Of a stretch of 64,000 nt of DNA, positions 1-11,781 are shown piece after piece. This stretch comes from Odiellus spinosus. Taxonomy: Eukaryota; Arthropoda; Arachnida; Opiliones; Phalangiidae. Each line of letters starts with the position of its first letter. The first letter of the stretch is position 1. The notes beneath the pieces are model-generated. The model was given only the letters and a program-made list of their open reading frames with translations, was not told the origin of the DNA and did no database searches. The position numbers and the translations under genes are program-made. The stretch is from assembly GCA_963920705.1 (NCBI GenBank), contig OY987230.1, positions 20,113,320-20,177,319 of the forward strand, given 5' to 3'.

Positions 1-972
1 GTCATTTGAAATTTGAATAGAGATAGATGTTTTTAAAGAGAAAATGATTGTTTTTAATTTAATATAATTTAATTTTAATTTATTCATATTTTTATAGAAA
101 TAATTTAAGTCCGGTCATAATTTTAAATCGGTAATTTAATACCCTGGTAATTTACGTTTTTCTCTTACGTAATTACCAAAATGGTAATTATAATTAGCTT
201 TTTATATTAAAATGAAAAAATTGCTAAAAGAGGTCAAAGTTGAACGTTTTAAATAACCTTTCGAACGTTATTTGTGTTTGCCGTTGTTAAGGACGTGTTA
301 TTGTAATTTTTATTGTTCATTCCCTTGCCTTATCATTTCAAAGTCGAACCGTCACGATTTTAGAAGTTGTTTAGTTAGAAATAAGAATTTTGGAACGTTT
401 GTAAGAAGAATTACGCATTTAAAATCACAGAAATTCAAATTATTTTATGAATATCTGTAAATTACCACGAGACAATAAATTCCTTAGTAATTTACAGAGT
501 ACCTTATCAATTTAAATAATTAAAGTAATTTTAGAACTCTTAAGTCCTATTGCGACTCGTGAAATCATGTATAAAAAATTACAAATGAAAGATATTAACA
601 ATTTATAGTCTGGGAAACAAAAAATAGTTTATATAAATTAGTTCTTAAGTTCGTTTTTAGTTATATTATATACAAGTGCAATGAACCTTTGTTTTTTTAG
701 CTCTTTTTTTTTTCTTAGGGCGTGTACCCAGTGGTTCCTCGGTACGAGTTTTGAGTTTGAGCTAGGTATATTCTTTAGAATCTCTCAGATAATTCAGTGA
801 GTGTAAATCAAGAATTATGTTAATCTGTTTCAAAGAGTTAAAATGGTAATCTTTCTTTCCATCCATTGAAATATCAGTATGATACGTTGACACAAACAGC
901 GAAATTTTGTGTTAACTGATTTATAAATATTACTTTTGACAATTCCAAAGATTAAATTATTCTTAATCTTGA
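1..972. other. AT-rich intergenic stretch, no gene seen
   Basis: I see no exon with convincing splice sites here. Positions 115-250 hold a dispersed repeat rich in GGTAATTTA-like words followed by AAAAGAGGTCAAAGTTGAA. A diverged relative lies at 34693-34820, so this is probably an old mobile-element fragment. The short open frame at 272-460 has no coding character. Confidence 0.5.
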
Positions 973-975
973 TTA

Positions 976-1411
976 AAGGAAGGATGCAACCTAACAACAA
1001 GTGATTTTTTTATCGATTCCTTATTGTTTAAATAGACCTAATCCACTATTAAAAAAATTTACAAACAAATATTAAACTAGAAATAAATTTAAAACTTACC
1101 CTGAAAATAGGCTTAGTGGGATTCATGGAGCTCCTGATTTCCTCGCGTGTAAGGTCTAGCGACCAATCGCACGCGACGTAAGTCTCGTGGAGATCTCGCG
1201 TGAACGACGGGCCTTTGCTCATTGGTCGCTAGCCCTTACACGGACGCGATTCAGGATCTCCATGAATCTCGCTAAGCCTATTTTCAGGGTAAGTTTTAAA
1301 TTTATTTCTAGTTTAATAATTGTATTGTAAACTTTTTATCGATGGATTAGGCCTATTTAAACGACAAGGAATCGATAAAAAATCACTTGTAATTAGGTTG
1401 CATTCTCCCTT
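976..1411. mobile_element. Family A MITE, copy A1
   Basis: A non-coding fold-back element flanked by TA. Its ends follow the family consensus AAGGGAGAATGCAACCTAA and its reverse complement. The arms extend inward through the shared blocks TAGGCCTAATCCA, ACTAGAAATAAATTTAAAAC and AAAATAGGCTTAG, and the middle is a GC-richer palindrome. TA target duplication fits Tc1/mariner-type mobilisation, but no transposase is present. Seven other copies or pieces lie in the window. Confidence 0.85.
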
Positions 1412-1788
1412 TAATGAGATGAACAAATTGCTACAGAGCAATTTTTAATATGACAAAATATTTCATTTCTATTTGAAGTTCATGAAAATCCGTGAAATCC
1501 TCGCTTTAAGAACTTGTTGCGAATAGAAGGCCTAATTAAGCAAAAATGTAAATCTATATCCATAGCTTAGGTCATGCTTTTATGTACTTAAAAACGAAAT
1601 GAGGCTACTATTTCTTGTTTTGTTTCAAAACTTTTCGCTTGTCACGCTATAATAAAAGCGAAACAGCTTTAAAGTTCTTGCACGTGTAGTAAAATTATAT
1701 ATTCCTAAAAAAACAAGAAACAAATTTATTGCGATTTAAAGAGCAATCATTGACGTTTACTGAATTCTAAGGAATGTATACGTAATAG

Positions 1789-2213
1789 CAGAGGTATATA
1801 ATAACCCCCTTCGGGGGGAAGTATGAAAGGTAGGCAAAATCGACGAACAACAAGTGCCCGGCGTAAATCGTGGCGGATCGACACAGGCCGCTTTACTTCC
1901 AAAAAATAATTACACCATTTTGAACCTCACTAAATTTTCCTTACGCACACTTCCGGAACTCGCGAGCTGAAGTCAACCTTCGACTCCATTTTAACAGACA
2001 GCCTGACTCCTGAGACAGGAAGTTCTAAACACAAATCGAGCCGTCTTGTTTATACAAAGACCATTTACTAGAGTAGCGACATTGAGAAGTCCAGCGCGAG
2101 CTAGTGGCCTAGATAGTCAGCAGCGGGGTCTTGTTGTTCGTGATTTTTAGCATTGGTAGTATAGGGGCTTTCATACTCCCCCCCCCCCCGAAGGGGGTTA
2201 TTATATACCTCTG
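1789..2213 (+). mobile_element. Family F MITE, copy F1, with 7-bp target duplication
   Basis: A 425-bp element bounded by GTAATAG at 1782-1788 and 2214-2220. The terminal inverted repeats start CAGAGGTATATAATAACCCC, with a C/G run of about ten bases next to the right end. The interior is unique sequence with no open frame of note. It is nearly identical along its whole length to F2 at 44876-45294, so both insertions look recent. The superfamily is not certain: a 7-bp duplication with CA...TG ends would fit P-like or Dada-like elements. Confidence 0.85.
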
Positions 2214-2585
2214 GTAATAGCTAAGTTCCAGGATAAAGTCTGATCGATGGCGGATTTTTGATATTGCCTATCGTCAGTTAATTTTTGCGGTTTTTTCTTA
2301 ATTTGATTTGTTAAATATACCATTAAATTTAATCGACGAGTATGTTTTAAGCCCCGTTTTCAATCAACGTTTTTTATTTTTCAACCTTTTGTTTTCGCTT
2401 TTCTACGAGAATTTATTAAGATATGGTCTTAATTCGATAATCAGTTGAAGTCTCCTAACGTGGTTTGATTTTAAGATTAACCTTTGATTTAACGCAAAAA
2501 CTCGATTCTTGGCAAAAAAAAAAAATTATTTGAGTACAAAGAATTAAAAATTTCATCTCCAGCTTGGACTGTTGATAATGAACAC

Positions 2586-2883
2586 CAGAAGTAGATGAAA
2601 CCCTCCTTTGAAGTCTACTACTCTAATGTTCGATATAGCGCTCCTCTCTGTATTTGTAAAATTCCTGTCTACGGAAAATTGGAAATTCTCTCTCTCCACA
2701 AACGACGACGTTTTTTTGACGAACTCCAAGGCTGCTAGAGATATTCGCTCGACGAACTCCCGCTCCAAAAATATCTACCGTTAGGAGGCGTACGAATCGC
2801 GCTTTTTGAAACTAACCCATACAGAGAGGGGTAGACAAGACCAGGGAGTAATAGACTTCAAAGGATGGTTTCATCGGCTTCTG
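2586..2883 (-). mobile_element. Family E MITE, copy E1, with 7-bp target duplication
   Basis: Flanked by perfect TGAACAC duplications (2579-2585 and 2884-2890). The ends follow CAGAAGCCGATGAAACCCTC and its reverse complement, and the element is in minus orientation relative to the other copies. At 298 bp it is about 40 bp shorter than the 337-bp copies because of an internal deletion. Short open frames within it are the same non-functional frame seen in every E copy. Confidence 0.85.
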
Positions 2884-2892
2884 TGAACACCT

Positions 2893-3110
2893 ATATTAAT
2901 AGATAAATATGAATAAAAAATATGGCGTTCAAATAAGCGTCCTCTAACGGCAAATAGTGTGGACGAAACTTGTAACTAACAAAACCACCTGTTATGGTGA
3001 ATAGGCGCGTTTAGTTTTGTTAATTCCTACTTTTACACGCGCTGTTTGCCGTTAGAGGACGCTTTTGAAAGGCAAGTTTTGTTATTCATCTTTAATAAGA
3101 GCAAGCTAAT
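2893..3110. mobile_element. Family D fold-back element, copy D1
   Basis: The core at 2934-3065 is bounded by AGCGTCCTCTAACGGCAAA and its reverse complement. Weaker inverted similarity (GATGAATAACAAAACTTGGC-like) continues outward for about 40 bp on each side. It is non-coding. Five related copies lie at 7.7, 25.9, 29.7, 31.2 and 49.35 kb. No target duplication could be fixed with certainty. Confidence 0.75.
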
Positions 3111-3464
3111 TCAGTTTTCCCATGTTCCTGCGTGCTTGAATAATTTCTTGTCCTGATTGAATATAATAATATTTCCTACTGAGATAGTTTGACCCATATT
3201 TCCCTATAATAACCAGTATTAGAAATATTTCTTAAAGAAATTCAGGGAAAATCTTATCGTAATGTTATATAATCTGTGGTCTACGTATCTTCTCGAGAAA
3301 TTAATGAGGGGGTGAAATCTTTACGAAGACCATGCCAAGGGCAGCCACTCTCTTATAATAAACATTAAAATAAAATTTCGGTGGTTATTTTTTATTTCAC
3401 TAATTTACAATTTTCAAGACCTCCACTCGAATAAGTACTAAATAGGGTTTTTTTTTTCTTATTA

Positions 3465-3946
3465 AAGTGAGGCTTTCACTCATTTTTGATGAGTTTCAAA
3501 CGCGATATGCGTAGAATTATCGTAAAAACGATTCAAAATATATAAATACTTACGCAACATTTAGAGATAAAAATTTTATGATCACAATTTTCTAAAAATT
3601 TTAAATCAAAAATCCCACGCAATATTACGTCATTATTATGGTCACGTGGCAATTAAGGAGCCATACAGGTAGTTCTCGCGTCGTCTTTTTCGTATAAGTA
3701 CTTAAAATAATAAGGAAAGTTCCGCCTTTCATTCGTTAATCTTCTTTAAAGTGATGATGACACCATTTGTTTGGAAATTTGGATTAATTTTTTTATAGTT
3801 TTCAAACTATTCAAAATTTTACACTCGTCTTTAAGAAACTTAAATTAAAATAACAAAATATGTAAATTAAAATTGCAATATCTTTCTGAAAAATACTATT
3901 CAAAATAATTTTTGGATTGCGTAAGGAAACTATGACAGTATCACTT
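3465..3946. mobile_element. Family C element, composite copy C1
   Basis: The left end is TA followed by AAGTGAGGCTTTCAC and the right end is GACAGTATCACTT followed by TA. The middle carries the family C landmarks ATTACGTCATTATTATGGTC, CACGTGGC and a TTTTTCGTATAAGTACTTAA block. A second left-end-like sequence, TAAAGTGATGATGACACC, at about 3751 suggests that this is two adjacent elements, 3465-3750 and 3752-3946. It is non-coding. Confidence 0.7.
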
Positions 3947-4227
3947 TAAGCCTCTGGGTTTATCCCAAATTTTCCCATGCAGGTAATCATGGGTATTTAC
4001 CGAACGTAATTTTATCATGAAGTTCGTGAAGTTTTGTTGTTATGTAATTCAAAAGTTTTTGACTTTTTATCTACGGAAGTTAATATATATGTATACATAC
4101 GCCATACCTTCCTACATGCTGTAAAACTAAACATATGATGATACTAACATCGTGATATTTGTAAAACACCGCGTGAATACCCGAATCATGTTTTATTTTT
4201 AAAAATATTCGATGGTAATCGAGAGTT

Positions 4228-4262
<35 letters not shown>

Positions 4263-4413
4263 GATACAAGTTTTAAATCTCCGAAAACGTGAGAATTTGA
4301 AAGTGTTTTCATCAGGAAATAATTTTATTTTTAACCATTGTTAAACTTTACCATCTTCTAAAATTTATCTATCAACAAGTAAAAGTGTAAAACAAAACTA
4401 ACAATAATTTTTA

Positions 4414-4960
4414 AAGGGAGGGTGAAAAGAATAAACATATTTTTAACTATTCTACTATATAATGTCTTTAAATTTTGCCAAAAAATCGGTAAACCTCAGA
4501 CTTATCAAAAGACCTATACTTCGGGCCAGAAGCCGATGAAACCCTCCTTTGAAGTCTATTACTCCGTGGTCTTGTCTACCCCTCTCTGTATGGGTTAGTT
4601 TCATAAAGCGCGATTCGTACGCCTCCTAACGGTAGATATTTTCGGAGCGGGAGTTCGTCGAGCGAATATCTCTAGCAGCCTCGGAGTTCGTCAAAAAAAA
4701 CGTCGTCGTTTGTGGAGAGAGAAAATTTCCAATTTTGCTTAGACAGGGGGGATGAAGTAGGACCCCTCCGATCTCGTAAAATTGTGAATTTTACCCATAC
4801 AGAGAGGAGCGCTATATGGAACATTAGAGTAGTAGACTTCAAAGGAGGGTTTCATTTACTTCTGTTCGGGCGTAAAAACCGTGGCCCCACGCACAACATC
4901 TTGTTTTATTCAACTACGCGTTGCCGCTTTTATTGCGAAATAACTCTTTAATTTTTAAAC
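4414..4960. mobile_element. Family J element (J5) interrupted by E2
   Basis: The left end is TA followed by AAGGGAGGGTGAAAAG, as in the copies at 13.5, 17.4, 21.1 and 60.0 kb. The J-specific words TCAGACTTATCAAAAGACC lie just before the E2 insertion at 4527. The right half is eroded and the right boundary is approximate. A run of about 31 T lies just upstream at 4230-4260. Confidence 0.55.
4527..4864 (+). mobile_element. Family E MITE, copy E2, with 7-bp target duplication
   Basis: Bounded by perfect TTCGGGC duplications (4520-4526 and 4865-4871), with CAGAAGCCGATGAAACCCTC at the left end and its diverged complement at the right. It sits inside an older family J element, so E was active after J here. 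A frame starting at 4712 stays open to 4951, beyond the right boundary, which shows it is chance coding potential. Confidence 0.88.
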
Positions 4961-5094
4961 ACTTGTCCCATAATTACTTTCTTAACGACTTGAAATTATA
5001 GAAACTTGACACTCTAAATATAAAATATAGTTTCAAGCTCGGTTTCATAATTATGCTCTTGTATTTTTTTTCTTTTCTTCGTTAAAGTGATATT

Positions 5095-5410
5095 TACACT
5101 TATCCACTCTTGATATCTAATACTGGTTAATATCAAAACTACTTTTTCCTATAGTGTTTTAGTATTGAATATCAATCCGCCTCAGATTTTAATATACTAT
5201 AAAGACCGCGCGATCACGTGTCAGAACGCGCGAGAATTAACTGTAGGCTCTACAATAGTCACGTGACCATGACGTAGTATTGCGGTAATTTTTAATGTCG
5301 CCGAAAATATTTCTATAATATATGGGTATATATATTTTGAAAACGATATTTCCGAAAATTCTACTCAATTTCCGTTTAAAGTTCATGGAAATCAGTGACA
5401 GTCTCACTTT
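5095..5410 (-). mobile_element. Family C element, copy C2
   Basis: A TA-flanked element with AAGTGATATTTACAC at the left and GTGACAGTCTCACTT at the right. The landmark block (CGCGAGAATTAACTGTAGGC, then GTCACGTGACCATGACGTA) is reversed relative to copy C4. It is non-coding. Confidence 0.65.
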
Positions 5411-6006
5411 TAATTAATTTAAAAATAATTGGGTAAAAATTAAATATAGGGAAACTTGTTTACGGGAAATTTTATTTAAATGACAAATTGTCTAAGGATT
5501 TTTTTTTATTTTAAATGTCAAATTGTCTAATGGAAAATTGATATTGAAATGTCAATTTATCATAGGAATATTTTAGCAGAATTTCCCATTCTTATAAACC
5601 TTATCATATTAGTTTCTTACCCTGTCTGTGGAAGATGTCGTTCAGTTAAAATTTATGCAACCAGGACGTAATTACTCATTGTTAGATATATCTTTACACT
5701 TTCTCCTATAGTTCAATAATTATCCAATCAAATTAAATAAGTTTCTTTCCTACTTATACCAGAAACATTTTTTTTTAATTTTCAATTTTAATTAACTTCT
5801 ACTTTTTGTATAATAATTTGCGTGTATATACTTGTATTTGTCCTGGCAACCACCCAGAATATGTCATGCCTCTATGATTGCCTACATCTTTGTTTGTGAA
5901 ATATTATTATTATTATTTTAGTGTTTGATTTCAAAATAAGTGTCCATAACATCCTCCATATCCATGATACAAATCTTAAGCCTAAATAGACAATATAAAT
6001 TCTGAC

Positions 6007-6240
6007 TTCGTCCCAACCTTGAAAAAAGGCAACATCTTCCATAGAAACGGGTTCTATTTAACGGCTCTTTTTGTTAGTTTCAAGGCTGGAAAAAGTATAT
6101 AAAACCCTACACTTTGTACCAACCTTGAAAAAAAAGGTAACATCTTCAATACAAACGGGTACTTTTTAACGGGGATTTTATCCGTTTCCAAGATTATTTT
6201 ATAAAAAGGCCTATTTAGTATGAATGCAGTTCTTTTCTGT
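6007..6240. repeat. Two-copy tandem duplication of about 110 bp
   Basis: The words CCAACCTTGAAAAAA, GGCAACATCTTC and AAACGGGT with TTAACGG recur once, about 110 bp apart (first unit near 6012, second near 6119). The units have diverged by several substitutions. A minus-strand frame of 71 aa crosses the unit boundary but has no recognisable domain. Confidence 0.6.
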
Positions 6241-6279
6241 AGAAAGTCAAGGTCGAGAAAATTGTTCATCCGAGATATC

Positions 6280-6990
6280 TCGTATCTCAGTCAGGCGAAA
6301 GGCTGGAAACCTATTCCCTCAAATTAATTTTTCACCATCTATGAACTCCAAGTACCATACTTTCCCATCTAATTCGCGATCGAAGAAATAGGAAGTATCC
6401 GTAGAATTGTACTCGGTGCAAACTTCAATTGGTTTGTAATTCTATAATAATGGTCAGTGTAACTGGTAACTTATAGAAAGGTAATTTATATATAATCTTA
6501 AGCCTTTGCTAGTACTTTCACGTTCCTATGACTTTGGATACGTAGTGAATCGTCTCTACATAAAGGGCTCGGTGTTCTACAGACCATAAAATAAGCTCAG
6601 CTTGCGCAATATAATTGCACGCTATCCTTTTTTTTTTTTTTTTTTTTTCGAGCATCGTTTTGTCTTGAAGATAAAATGGCCAAATCCATTCTTTGTATAT
6701 ATTTTTATTTTAACTCTTCATGAGAAAAATGAGCTTGCAAAAAGAATCAGAAATATATATTGAGAACATTCTTTCCTTGTTTGCAAAACGTCTTACGCGT
6801 TGAGAAGAAAAATAACAATAGAAAATTATATTTCTTTTTCGCCCATCTTTTATACACGTAGATGAAGGGTCTCATCCTAAAAATCATCCCTTTGTTTTTT
6901 TTTTCTTCTTACACGCGAAGAGCTTGTCTAGTTTCGAAGCGCTTAAAGAGAGCGTCAAAAAGATATCTCTGGATTAAAAGATTACGTTAA
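6280..6990. other. Intergenic stretch, no gene seen
   Basis: No exon-like segment was recognised. It contains a run of about 21 T near 6629-6649 and otherwise ordinary AT-rich sequence. Confidence 0.4.
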
Positions 6991-6998
6991 AACAATAT

Positions 6999-7279
6999 CA
7001 AGGAGGATCAGAGAAGGAGAGGAAAAGTGGGGCTGCGTTGAGTTAGAGAGAGAAGAGCCAACCTCCCACTCGGGTGGAAAGGGGGGATAGGAAATTCTCG
7101 AGGTAAACTGTTGTCACGTGGTCGCTAGCTAGCGCGTCTCATAAAGGATTCGTTTTACCCACGCGACAACATTTTACCACGAAACGTCTGTACCCCCGTT
7201 CTCCCAGAGTGGGAGTTTAGGCCGACGCAGTAGGAACCGCGCCGTCCCCACATTTCCTCTCCTTCTCTGATCCTCCTTG
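6999..7279 (+). mobile_element. Family G MITE, copy G1, with 7-bp target duplication
   Basis: A 281-bp GC-richer element bounded by ACAATAT at 6992-6998 and 7280-7286. The ends are CAAGGAGGATCAG and CTGATCCTCCTTG. The interior contains a palindromic centre around TCGCTAGCTAGCG and two CACGTGG-like words. Copy G2 lies in inverse orientation in a UreG intron. It is non-coding. Confidence 0.88.
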
Positions 7280-7682
7280 ACAATATGTAAGGTTCGAATT
7301 TAATTTTTTTAATTGCTTGACTAACTTATTATTGGTTGGGATTTCAAGAATAATATTTAAATTTAAGATAATTGGAAAAATTAAGTTCTTAATCCACAGA
7401 AGAATTGTTTCTTATGTTTACAGATCTTCGTTTTAGTTTTTTTCAAACAATTTGACGTTTGCCAACAATTTTTCAATTAATTACTAATTTTAATTATCCA
7501 TTTCGGGTTGACCAATCAGCCCTAGCGTTTTAAATTTAAATCTACGTTTTTCAAGCTTTTTTGATATCCGTTTCTTTGTCACTTGAAGCCTGTTAAGGTG
7601 GATTTAAGCTCCACCTTTGTTTTACCGCAAATGCACGATTATTGGCCAAAGAAATCGTGATTTTTAAAACGCGCCTATTATA

Positions 7683-7915
7683 AAATCTTATATTAATAGA
7701 TTAATATCAAAACGTGGATTTCATAAGCGTCCTCTAAAGGCAAACCTGGGCAAAATTAGGGATAGAACCTCGTGCTTGACTGCTTTGAATAAAGATTAGA
7801 CAGACGCCCACGTGGTTTTGTTAATTCCTATATTTGGCCAAATGATGTTTGCCGTTAGAGGACGCTTATGAACCTGGCCATTTTTTTGTTATCTATTACG
7901 ATAAGTGTCGATTAT
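7683..7915. mobile_element. Family D fold-back element, copy D2
   Basis: The core at 7724-7868 is bounded by AAGCGTCCTCTAAAGGCAAA and GCCGTTAGAGGACGCTTATG. Outer inverted similarity continues to TTAATAGATTAATATC on the left and TTATCTATTACG on the right. It is non-coding. Confidence 0.75.
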
Positions 7916-8487
7916 TTATAGACTGTTTCGATTCTGATCAGTTTTTAAATTCGATTAAAAATAATTGTATTTAAATTCCTTTTCACTCTCTATTTATTCG
8001 AGCTATGAAAGGCGCGTTTTTCTCCCACGAGACCTCTTTTGGGTGCCAAAATATCAAATTGGAAGCGAAGCGTGTATGGATAAGAGATAAAGGGCCTTTT
8101 CTTTTTTCTTTTGTATTTTCAAAAAGAGGGCATTTTGAAAAATAGGTCTTTTTCACTTAGTTGGAAAGCTTTTTTGTCTAAAATCTGGAATTGGGTTGAT
8201 TATACGCGCTATATGTTGCTACGCTCGTTGGATGTACGTAATTATTCATAATATACAAGTACAGTGTAGTGAAGTGGTTAACGTGATTACGCTTCAAAAA
8301 TGAGATGCTTTTTAATCTCTCGATTGCATCCTCTAATCTGTTTTCATTTGACTTACTTGGAAAGAATTAAGGCTTACCAAAGATATGGAGAGTTTAAATC
8401 TCGCCGTTAATCTCCGGCCAATGGCGACTATGAGAAGCGCTCTCTTTGTTCCGATAGTAATTACTCTAACTTTTAAAATTAGGCTTA

Positions 8488-8574
8488 AAGGGAGAATGCA
8501 ACCTATCAAGTTATTTTAGGCCTAATCCACCAGTAAACCTTTTTACATTCGAAACAATTGTGACAGCCTCACTT
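8488..8574. mobile_element. 87-bp hybrid element with unlike ends
   Basis: It begins as a family A element (TA, then AAGGGAGAATGCAACCT, continuing to TAGGCCTAATCCACCAGTAA) and ends as a family C element (TTGTGACAGCCTCACTT, then TA). Both ends carry the expected TA, yet they belong to different families. It may be a recombination or abortive-transposition product, or two truncated insertions that meet by deletion. Confidence 0.6.
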
Positions 8575-8579
8575 TAATT

Positions 8580-10100
8580 AACATGATGATCCGTGGTTGT
8601 AATTTAAACGTTGTTTATACCAAAATCTATTTTCAAATGGGGCTAAATACTAGATAAATTTCACCATCAACACATCTATTCTTTTGATAATATTTTATGA
8701 TATACCGGAAGAAATTAACTCCCAATTGTAAAATAAAAAAAAACTAGAAATAAAAAGGTGCCAATTGAGTCCAGTCTACGAGAGCCAGTGAAAATAAAAA
8801 TTCTCCCACGAATACAGGCATTTAGAAAATCATTTTTTCTCTCTATAAATTCTGAATTCAAATTCTGGCGCACGAGGCCGGCTTCAATTGTCCTCATTTG
8901 AAGATATAGCCCTAGGGTCCTTACCGGAAGTAATCTACTACCGCTTCCATTTAATACACGATTCAATTCGCTTTCAAAAAGGGTGGTTCCTTCTTGATTA
9001 AATACTTAAAGTTAGGAAGAAGAAGAAGAAAAGAACTCCCCAAAATTATATCTTAAAGTGTAAGAATCAGTTTGTTTAGGCCTTTGAATGCATGATTATT
9101 CAAGCCAAGGGCCGGCCAAGGCTTAGAATTTATTTCATAGAGATTAAAGAGGTGTTTAGTTTTGTACGTGCTGCAGTCTTAAACTGATAATATCTATGTA
9201 ATTAAACAATTAATTTGATAAAGATAAACACTAAATTAGCTCCAAGTTTCCCTTTAAATCATACTCATTATTTGCCAATAAACTGCGTGAACGGTACAAC
9301 CTCTCTTATTTCCTTATTATTACATCACGTGACCAGATTTATTACCCAATTTTGTTGCCTTTAGGCATCTTTACTTTAAGCCAGGTAGAATTTGAAGAAG
9401 CGGAACGGGAAAAACACTTTTTTAACCCTTTTTTTTTTTGATCAAATATAATCCGCTTTGCGCCGTAGTTTGTCCAATAGCTTGAGGCAAAATGAAAAGT
9501 AAATTGTATGGTTTCAGAAATTTTTCCATAATGACGATGTTACTGACATTTCTATATCCACTTTTTTCGCTTTTGCATGCCCGTTAGCCAAATAACCAAT
9601 GGATGGTTTATAGTAGCAAAGGCTTAGCTACATGAATTTAAATGCGATTTGGCGAACCGGTCTTTCGGTATCTTCCAAAGTTCCGACAAGGTCATTTAAC
9701 TCTTTCCTAAAAATTTCCATTCCAATTTATTTCAACGGAATGATTATCTCTCCGAGTTATCCCTTTGGTTATATTTGGATATATTCCACAATTATTTCCA
9801 ATCTATATTATTCATAATTCCAACCTTGCTAAGGGTCTTACTTCCTATAAAACAACAGGTTTTATTGAACCAATTTACTTCTTTCTTACCATGTAAATAA
9901 TAATATAATAATTACAATCTTACAAATATTTTAATTTGAAAGATTTCGAAAATGGCGATTATAAAATGTATTTTTAATTGTTGCGGAAGCCTTTAGCTAC
10001 TCAATTTCCATTTGGCGGGTATATTATCTAAGTTCTAACCAAATCGCACCTATAGAGGGAGTGATACATTTGTTTTTCCCGATCTATTCTGTCTGTAAAA
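8580..10100. other. Intergenic stretch, no supported gene
   Basis: An 83-aa open frame on the minus strand (8715-8966) and a 61-aa frame on the plus strand (9632-9817) are present. Neither has a recognisable domain, good splice context or a relative elsewhere in the window. I treat them as chance frames. Confidence 0.4.
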
Positions 10101-10106
10101 TAAAAT

Positions 10107-10258
10107 GACAGTTACCATGCGTGCAGAGCCAGATCAAGATGGAGAAACTGGCCAATAGTAAAGGTTTGCGAGAGAACAGTGAAATCACAGCAGTGATAAA
10201 AGGGGAGACCATTGATTTGTTAGTGTTGAAGCTTAGAACTGTTTTTGACCACTCATAG
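10107..10258 (+). pseudogene. Exon-like open segment of unknown identity
   Basis: A frame that opens after an ACAG acceptor-like site runs about 50 codons to a TAG at 10256-10258. It includes the peptide pieces MEKLANSKGLRENSEITAV and KGETIDLLVLKLRTVFDHS. Its codon pattern and base composition differ from the surrounding AT-rich DNA. I see no partner exon on either side and cannot name a family. It could be a terminal exon, a decayed gene piece or chance. Confidence 0.3.
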
Positions 10259-10561
10259 TATACGTTGAGCGATTGTCCTCGACAAAATCCGAGCTCGCGA
10301 ACTCACGGTTGTTGAACTATCATCGATTTTTTTTTTTTTTTTTTTTATATTTCATTGCTTTTTGGCGAACATCTCACTCGCAGGAACTTTAAAGACAAAT
10401 GCTCTCCTGTCTTGCAGGAAAGTTAGATTTCATCTATAAGAATGCAACTTATTGTACAATTTTTTGCACTTAAATTGTTCAATATGGTACATGCATAATG
10501 ATACTTCTATAACTTTATAAAATAAGAATTTCTACTTGACCAGGGGATTGCATTTTGTGGG

Positions 10562-10730
10562 TGGGAGTCGGCAAGGAAGACATTGATACGTCAGAGGCTT
10601 TTATCTCTCACCTCGGTATCATCCCCCTTAGTGAGGGAGTTTCTGTCTTCGCCCTTACAACCGCTCTCCCAGTAAAGGGGTTTCATGACGTCAAGCTTTC
10701 TTTTCCCCTTGGCTCTCTGTTGGCTTCCTA
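10562..10730. mobile_element. Family H fold-back element, copy H1
   Basis: Matches H2 at 42459-42613 through GACATTGATACGTCAGAGG, ATCCCCCTTAGTGAGGGAGT and CATGACGTCA. The two halves are loosely inverted (GGAGTCGGCAAGGAAG against CTGTTGGCTTCC). The 73-aa open frame over it is incidental. No target duplication could be fixed. Confidence 0.65.
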
Positions 10731-11781
10731 TAGATGGGAAAGGTCCTTTTTAGAATTGATGAAGATCTGGTTTTGATTTATGAATGTGATGGTCGTTATT
10801 TGAAACCAAACTTGTAGGGTTTTCTTTACTAAAAGGCTATTCCGTTGGGGTTTGTCTCTCGCAATTGAAGTTCTTATGGTGGCTATTCATCAAGAGGAGC
10901 TTCTGATTACCTTTTGAGTCGATAGAACTCAATTTGTGATAGACCTTAAACGCATTTATCATTTAGATTGTCTCTTAAAAGAAATAGTTATAATTCTTCT
11001 AAAAGTTTGAGTATTAATACTACTTCCGGTATAATATATTAGTTATCGAAAAATCGTCTGCTAAGATCTTATTCATACGTATTTTACACTGAGGTGTTTC
11101 GGTATAGCGAATATTTTTTTATTCTACGAAATAAATGGCGACTTTAACAAATATAAATAATTAAAACTTGAATAACTTTCGGTTTATGAGTGGGATTTAG
11201 AAGTAACGTCTTTAAATTAACTCAACCATGACTGTATAAGTATAAAAATAATTAAAATTTAAGTGCGCCATTGATTTATTTTTTAATTATAGCTTCTTTG
11301 AAAATTATAATACTTTCTTTAGAATTGCAAAGCCGATTAAATTCATTTTTCTATTTTATTCTTAATGAGAGACTGAGAGAGAAGAGAGAAAGGTGAACTT
11401 TAACCCCCACCCCTCTATTTCTAAACCCCTCTCTCGCGATCCTGGAAATTATTGATTAATTTCATCCCCAACTTATCCCCCCAACTTTCGAGGGAACAAT
11501 ATTAGCTAAAAACCCTGATGTCTTTAAATGGAACCGCAATTTCTCTCGGAACTAGTAGAATGTCGACTTAATCAAAATTGACATTGAAATGTTTTCTTTT
11601 CTTTCAACGTGCGTTAGATGAATTTGAGATAGTGCAAAATATGTATGGGGAAGGAGAAAAACCCTGTAGAGTTATGATTACGAAACATATCCCTCTATTA
11701 ATATATAGATTTGAAAGCTCTATTTGAAGTGACAGTTCAATTAAAACTTATTTTTAGTGACGTAGTTTAAATAACATTTTA

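Noticed and set aside
2553-2768. Frames shared among E copies as a conserved protein
   Set aside because: Similarity follows DNA copy identity and the frame ends or shifts differently in each copy; several run past the element boundary.
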